Shown here in pieces: positions 60,290-64,000 of a stretch of DNA of 64,000 bases; the first letter of the stretch is position 1; every line of letters starts with the position of its first letter. Made by a program: the position numbers and the translations under genes. This DNA comes from Acidobacteriota bacterium (GTDB taxonomy: Bacteria; Acidobacteriota; Terriglobia; Terriglobales; Acidobacteriaceae): contig QIAU01000179.1 in the NCBI GenBank assembly GCA_003225055.1, positions 1-64,000 on the forward strand. Reading direction: 5' to 3'. The notes beneath the pieces are model-generated. The model ran no database searches, had not been told where the DNA came from, and saw only the letters and a list, made by a program, of their open reading frames with translations.

Positions 60290-61852
60290 TTGCAAGCTCT
60301 CCACATCAACGGCAACGACCTGACTCTCGAGCAGGTACGCGAGGTCGCGGTGGAGCATCGTCCGGTTCTGCTCCATCCCGAGGCACGTGTGGCGGTCGAT
60401 CGCGCGCGGGCAGTGGTCGATGCTCTGGTGGCGGGCAACAAGGTCGCTTATGCGATCACCACCGGGGTGGGAAAGTTGGCTGACGTGCGCATTGCCGGGG
60501 ATCAGATTCGCGAACTGCAAGTGAACCTGCTGCGCTCGCATGCGGCGGGAGTCGGCGAGCCGCTTTCCATTCCCGAAACCCGGGCCATGATGCTGTTGCG
60601 CGCTAATTCTTTGTCCAAGGGATTCTCAGGGATACGCGCCATTGTTCTCGACAGGTTTTGCGAGATGCTGAACCGCAGCGTCACACCCGTCGTTCCTTCC
60701 CAGGGCAGCGTGGGAGCCAGCGGCGACCTGGCTCCTTTGGCGCATCTTGCCCTGGTGCTGATTGGCGAAGGCGAGTGCTTCGACGCCAGAGGTGGCCGAA
60801 TCTCCGGTGCCGAAGGCATGGGGGCGGCGCAAATCAAGCCGATCGTGCCCGAGGCTAAAGAAGCGGTGTCGCTGATAAACGGAACGCAAGCGATGCTTGC
60901 CGTCGGGACGCTGGCCCTGCTGGCAGGGGAGACTCTAGTTGATTCGGCGGACGTGATCGGCGCCTTGACGCTGGACGCGCTGCGCGGGACCGATGTGGCT
61001 TTCGATGAACGCATTCACCAAGCGCGCCCTCATCCCGGGCAGCTGAAAACAGCAGAAAATTTGCGCAAGGTCCTCGAGGGGAGCCAGATTCGGGAATCGC
61101 ATCGCGATTGCCAGCGGGTGCAGGACGCCTATTCCCTGCGCTGTATCCCGCAAGTACACGGCGCGGTGCGCGACACGCTGGCCCATGCGAGGGAAGTCAT
61201 GGAAACGGAAATCAATTCCGCCGTGGATAACCCGCTGGTCTTTGCGCGGGCACGGGAAGTCGGCGACCGCTCCATGGGCACGGTGTTGGATGCGCCGCAC
61301 GGCGATGTCCTTTCTGGCGGCAATTTTCATGGCGAGCCGGTGGCGTTCGCGCTGGACTTTCTGGCCATTGCGCTCACTTCGCTGGCGGGGATCAGCGAGC
61401 GACGCATAGAACGCCTGGTGAACCCCGCTCTGAACGAAGGCTTGCCGCCATTTCTCGCGGCTGGGGCAGGACTCAACTCCGGGTTCATGATGGCGCAGGT
61501 GACGGCGGCGGCCCTGGTCAGCGAGAACAAAGTGCTGGCCCACCCCGCGTCGGTGGACTCGATTACGACTTCGGGAAACAAGGAAGACTACGTTTCGATG
61601 GGCATGACAGCCTCGCTGAAGCTGAGGCGCATCGTTGACAACACCCGGAATGTGCTGGCCATTGAAGCCATGGCCGCCGCCCAGGCGCTGGACTTTCTAG
61701 CTCCCATGAAGACAAGCAAGCGGTTGCTGAGTGCCTATGGTGCGATTCGAGCCGTGTGTTCCCCGATGGAAAAAGATAGGACGATGTACAGCGATTTCGC
61801 CAGGATTGCGGACGTACTCTCGGCCGGAAAGATTGCCTCGGCGCTGCGGTAA
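60290..61852 (+). CDS. hutH: Histidine ammonia-lyase
   Basis: 520 residues from TTG 60290. VGASGDLAPL contains the Ala143-Ser144-Gly145 triad that forms the MIO prosthetic group. ITTGVGKLADV carries the conserved Tyr-region block, and FHGEPVAFALDFL and TSGNKEDYVSMGM match HAL. It converts histidine to urocanate. The rest of the hut pathway is not in the window. The TTG start is chosen by family length; longer starts enter the preceding gene. Confidence 0.9.
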   Translation: MQALHINGNDLTLEQVREVAVEHRPVLLHPEARVAVDRARAVVDALVAGNKVAYAITTGVGKLADVRIAGDQIRELQVNLLRSHAAGVGEPLSIPETRAMMLLRANSLSKGFSGIRAIVLDRFCEMLNRSVTPVVPSQGSVGASGDLAPLAHLALVLIGEGECFDARGGRISGAEGMGAAQIKPIVPEAKEAVSLINGTQAMLAVGTLALLAGETLVDSADVIGALTLDALRGTDVAFDERIHQARPHPGQLKTAENLRKVLEGSQIRESHRDCQRVQDAYSLRCIPQVHGAVRDTLAHAREVMETEINSAVDNPLVFARAREVGDRSMGTVLDAPHGDVLSGGNFHGEPVAFALDFLAIALTSLAGISERRIERLVNPALNEGLPPFLAAGAGLNSGFMMAQVTAAALVSENKVLAHPASVDSITTSGNKEDYVSMGMTASLKLRRIVDNTRNVLAIEAMAAAQALDFLAPMKTSKRLLSAYGAIRAVCSPMEKDRTMYSDFARIADVLSAGKIASALR

Positions 61853-61872
61853 TTATCCGATGGAGCCTAAAA

Positions 61873-61899
61873 CCTCGCCCTTAGTTAGTTAGGGCGGGG
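61873..61899. terminator. Stem-loop after hutH (or IS200-type end hairpin)
   Basis: CCTCGCCC (61873-61880) pairs with GGGCGGGG (61892-61899) around TTAGTTAGTTA. It lies 20 nt after hutH and just before the C-terminus of a minus-strand IS200 TnpA remnant, so it may be the terminator or the element's end hairpin. Confidence 0.5.
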
Positions 61900-61914
61900 A
61901 TATAAGCGACTCGG

Positions 61915-62090
61915 TTAAGTCGGTGTCTTCTCAGATTCTATGTACTGCTTGAGGATGCGGATTGGGGCTCCTCCACAGGTTGCAGCCAAGTAGGAAGGTG
62001 ACCCAAGTACTCCCTTCCAGTATTGGTGTGCATTTTCCAATTCGCAATCGAGACTGTCATAGTCGGATCGTGATCGACCCCTTTGATCCC
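61915..62090 (-). pseudogene. tnpA: IS200-type TnpA transposase remnant
   Basis: On the minus strand, starting roughly at 62090 and ending with TAA at 61915-61917, the frame contains YWKGVLGSPSYLAATCGG and APIRILKQYIESEKTPT. This matches the C-terminus of Y1-type IS200 TnpA (SPSYFAASCGGAPI...KQYIEQQ). The catalytic Tyr and HUH region are missing. A hairpin follows at 61873. Confidence 0.65.
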
Positions 62091-62136
62091 ATCCGGAAGA
62101 TGATTCGTCCGGGCGGCCGAGTATTGCGCCCCGAAT

Positions 62137-62520
62137 TTGAGCTGCTCTCGAAAGGGATCATCCCATCAGCAGTCAAACGTGGAGCAACCGAGCATCAAGC
62201 CCGCGGGGAACGGGGCAATTGGAGTTCCAGCAAAAGAACTTAACTCCGAGGTAAGGAATGGTCTTCCTGCTGCAGCGGCTACGATTCCGGAGATCAGAGA
62301 ACTGTATTTGTTCCCGAGGGCCTTTGCCAGAGAAGCAGAATGGTCGGGCGACACCGTCATTAGAATCGATCTTCGTTACTGTTTGCCAGAAGCGCGGGCG
62401 CGCGAAATTGTGCAGAAGAGGGGGAGCAGTATTCAGCCGGTGCTGGCCACGGGCGAGTCGCTGGATTTTGCGGTTCTTCGCGAAAACTTGGCACCCAAGT
62501 CAGAGCAGACGGCGTCTTGA
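62137..62520 (+). CDS. Possible hypothetical protein (uncertain)
   Basis: A frame of up to 127 residues whose second half, RELYLFPRAFAREAEWSGDT and VIRIDLRYCLPEARAREIVQ, has a balanced composition, but no family or start signal was found. It overlaps the region near the TnpA remnant and may be a fragment of a former gene. Confidence 0.3.
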   Translation: MSCSRKGSSHQQSNVEQPSIKPAGNGAIGVPAKELNSEVRNGLPAAAATIPEIRELYLFPRAFAREAEWSGDTVIRIDLRYCLPEARAREIVQKRGSSIQPVLATGESLDFAVLRENLAPKSEQTAS

Positions 62521-62577
62521 TATACCGCCGGTAGTAGCCGGAGTAGCTTTCCTCTGCACAGAGGAGGGCGGCTGTGC

Positions 62578-63162
62578 CTACGTAGTTTGCGCTTTCGCCG
62601 CGGTTCCCTCCAGGCCAAGCTTGCCGGCGATTGCCTTCATGGCTTCGAGGCAGAAGGCGATGTGCTCTTCGAGGTCAACGCCCAGTGCGGCGGCGCCCTG
62701 GACTATGTCGTTGCGGTTTACGCTGCGGGCGAAAGCTTTGTCCTTCATTTTCTTTCGCACGGATTTGGCTTCCACTTCCGCCAGAGACTTCCCTGGTTTG
62801 ACCAGAGCGCAGGCGGTGATGAATCCGGCCAGTTCGTCGCAGGCAAAGAGCGCTTTCTCCAGCGGCGTCTCGCGAGGCACACCGGTGTACTCGGCGTGCG
62901 ACATGACGGCTTTGCGAATCTCGTCAGGCCAGCCACGCTCTTTCAGAATCTCGTTCCCTTTGTACGGGTGATCTTCCCGGCCGGGATATTTCTCGTAGTC
63001 GAAATCGTGGATAAGGCCGACCACGCCCCAGAGATTTTCGTCTCCTCCCAGCTTGCGGGCGTAGGAGCGCATGCATGCTTCCACCGCCAGGGCGTGCTTG
63101 CGTAAACTTTCTGACTGGGTGAACTCAGTTAGTAAACACCACGCCGAATCGCGATCATTCAT
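62578..63162 (-). CDS. HD-domain hydrolase
   Basis: 194 residues from ATG 63162. SESLRKHALAVEACMRSYAR, VGLIHDFDYEKYPGR and VMSHAEYTGVPR carry the spaced His/Asp ligands of an HD/HDIG domain, and CDELAGFITA has a later Asp. These bind divalent metal and hydrolyse phosphoester bonds, often in nucleotides or cyclic dinucleotides. Substrate unknown. The ATG at 63162 is preferred to an upstream frame extension because the core begins nearby. Confidence 0.8.
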   Translation of the reverse strand: MNDRDSAWCLLTEFTQSESLRKHALAVEACMRSYARKLGGDENLWGVVGLIHDFDYEKYPGREDHPYKGNEILKERGWPDEIRKAVMSHAEYTGVPRETPLEKALFACDELAGFITACALVKPGKSLAEVEAKSVRKKMKDKAFARSVNRNDIVQGAAALGVDLEEHIAFCLEAMKAIAGKLGLEGTAAKAQTT

Positions 63163-63345
63163 GTCTTTTACCCGTCTTCTCTGGTTTTTTCCCCGAATGG
63201 TTTTGGTTTTAATACGACCAACCTGCTGTTTACTTCCAGAATTCCCTTGACTTCCACAGGCATCTCCCGCAGATTTGGGGTTGGTTGGGATCGTTTCCTC
63301 CGCGATTCCAGGAGTAGCCCGGCTCTGGCAACTCCCAAAACCTAG

Positions 63346-63882
63346 ATGGCTACGATCCTCGCCCCTGTGAATTCCAGGGAAGTCGTTCGCTGCGACCGTT
63401 GTCTTCTCGTTCAATTCCGTACAACTAACAATCTTTGCCGCCGCTGCCACACTGCGCTCGACCAGGAGGAAGCGGAGGTGGTAATAGCTCCACCCACGCC
63501 GCATGTCATGCCGGTCGTCACCGGCCATGGACACCTGAACCTGGCGACGTCGATCCGCTCGTTGCGCTTGCGCAACGGGCTAAGCCAGCGACAACTGGCG
63601 ACGCGCATGGCCGTGCCGCGGACTTACGTCTCCAAGATCGAGAACGAGAAAGCCACCCCAACCCTGTCCTCCTTGGCGCGGTTGGCGCGTGCCCTCGAAG
63701 TCACGGTACCCGACTTGCTCAGCGGCGGCGAGCGTAACCGGCAGGAGGAAATCCGCGTACTGGCCGAGGACCAGTTTATCGCGGAACTGCTGCCGTTTAT
63801 CTCGCAACTGAACGGCATGCAGATGTCCAGCGTGCTGGCGCAGGTGCGGGATTTGACGGTGCGCCCGCGCAGGAGCGCGTAG
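63346..63882 (+). CDS. XRE-family transcriptional regulator with N-terminal zinc ribbon
   Basis: 178 residues. CDRC (Cys 16, 19) and CRRC (Cys 31, 34) make a likely zinc ribbon. The helix-turn-helix follows at about residues 64-122, SIRSLRLRNGLSQRQLATRM and PRTYVSKIENEKATPTLSS. A C-terminal helical segment ELLPFISQLNGMQMSSVL may dimerise. It probably regulates transcription in response to metal or redox state, an inference from the zinc ribbon. Targets unknown. Divergent from the HD-domain gene. Confidence 0.8.
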   Translation: MATILAPVNSREVVRCDRCLLVQFRTTNNLCRRCHTALDQEEAEVVIAPPTPHVMPVVTGHGHLNLATSIRSLRLRNGLSQRQLATRMAVPRTYVSKIENEKATPTLSSLARLARALEVTVPDLLSGGERNRQEEIRVLAEDQFIAELLPFISQLNGMQMSSVLAQVRDLTVRPRRSA

Positions 63883-63974
63883 CGGAAGCAACTGTAGCCA
63901 GTGATTTGTAATCCAAGGGCGCTGGCAAAAGAATTGGTCATGCGAGTTTTTTCCGGGCAACCAGCCAACTCACT

Positions 63975-63997
63975 GCCGGGGTCCTCCGGGCCCCGGC
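63975..63997 (+). terminator. Hairpin at the window end
   Basis: GCCGGGG (63975-63981) pairs with CCCCGGC (63991-63997) around a 9-nt loop, with TTT following to the window edge. It is a terminator candidate, 93 nt after the regulator. The T-run is cut by the window edge. Confidence 0.5.
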
Positions 63998-64000
63998 TTT

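Overview
The window looks like a chromosomal segment of an Acidobacteriota bacterium, probably a soil lineage of the Terriglobia/Koribacter type. This is inferred from gene content, not from any search. The clearest marker is a stand-alone 826-residue MacB/FtsX permease of the 'acidobacterial duplicated orphan permease' type (31045-33525). The mreBCD-mrdA-rodA block followed by an RNase E/G gene with a very large S1 insertion, FecR-domain and DUF4097 proteins, and the GC-rich sequence agree with this. No rRNA, tRNA or CRISPR array was recognised.

Layout. 0-3.6 kb: tail of an IS200/IS605-type TnpB with its right-end hairpin, a GT39-like membrane glycosyltransferase, a secreted DUF4097 protein and a methyltransferase. 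3.6-6.1 kb: a tight run of a zinc-ribbon miniprotein, an APC permease and a double Clp-N protein with a C4 zinc finger. 6.1-10.9 kb: a GcvT-like folate enzyme divergent from two tandem CrtI/PYROXD2-like FAD oxidoreductases. 10.9-12 kb: a gene-free stretch, then two small envelope or secreted proteins. 12-21.7 kb (minus): cell-shape operon mreB-mreC-mreD-mrdA-rodA and then rng. 21.8-30.7 kb: FecR-domain protein, orphan MnhB-like subunit, aldehyde dehydrogenase plus aminotransferase, a CpsB-type PHP phosphatase, and an S41 peptidase with a membrane protein. 31-42.5 kb (minus): orphan permease, DegP/DegQ-like protease, M20 peptidase, DRE-TIM aldolase, DinB-like protein, aldehyde dehydrogenase and truA. 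42.7-44.9 kb: TolC-like protein with a clear terminator.

45-50.2 kb is a decayed stretch. It holds a truncated, frameshifted cysK tail, a cysE with two frameshifts and a formate-dehydrogenase-type cytochrome b with several frameshifts. An apparently intact GT2 glycosyltransferase and the methylmalonyl-CoA mutase large subunit lie between them. 50.7-52.9 kb encodes a sugar kinase-like protein fused to a RapZ C-terminal domain, overlapping a MurU-like nucleotidyltransferase by 4 nt. This looks like an amino-sugar or cell-wall recycling module. 54-62 kb carries acyl-CoA and amino-acid catabolism: B12-binding mutase small subunit, a truncated enoyl-CoA hydratase, acyl-CoA carboxylase beta subunit, HMG-CoA lyase, enoyl-CoA hydratase, thioesterase and histidine ammonia-lyase. 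Together these suggest leucine, propionate and histidine breakdown. The window ends with an IS200 TnpA remnant, an HD-domain hydrolase and a zinc-ribbon XRE regulator.

Many intergenic gaps are filled with short self-complementary repeats of differing sequence (GTTTCAAG, GGTTCTCGG, TTCACCGCCGAG, CCACAGAGGCACGGAG and others). They recur between genes of one operon and are the least explained structure in the window.
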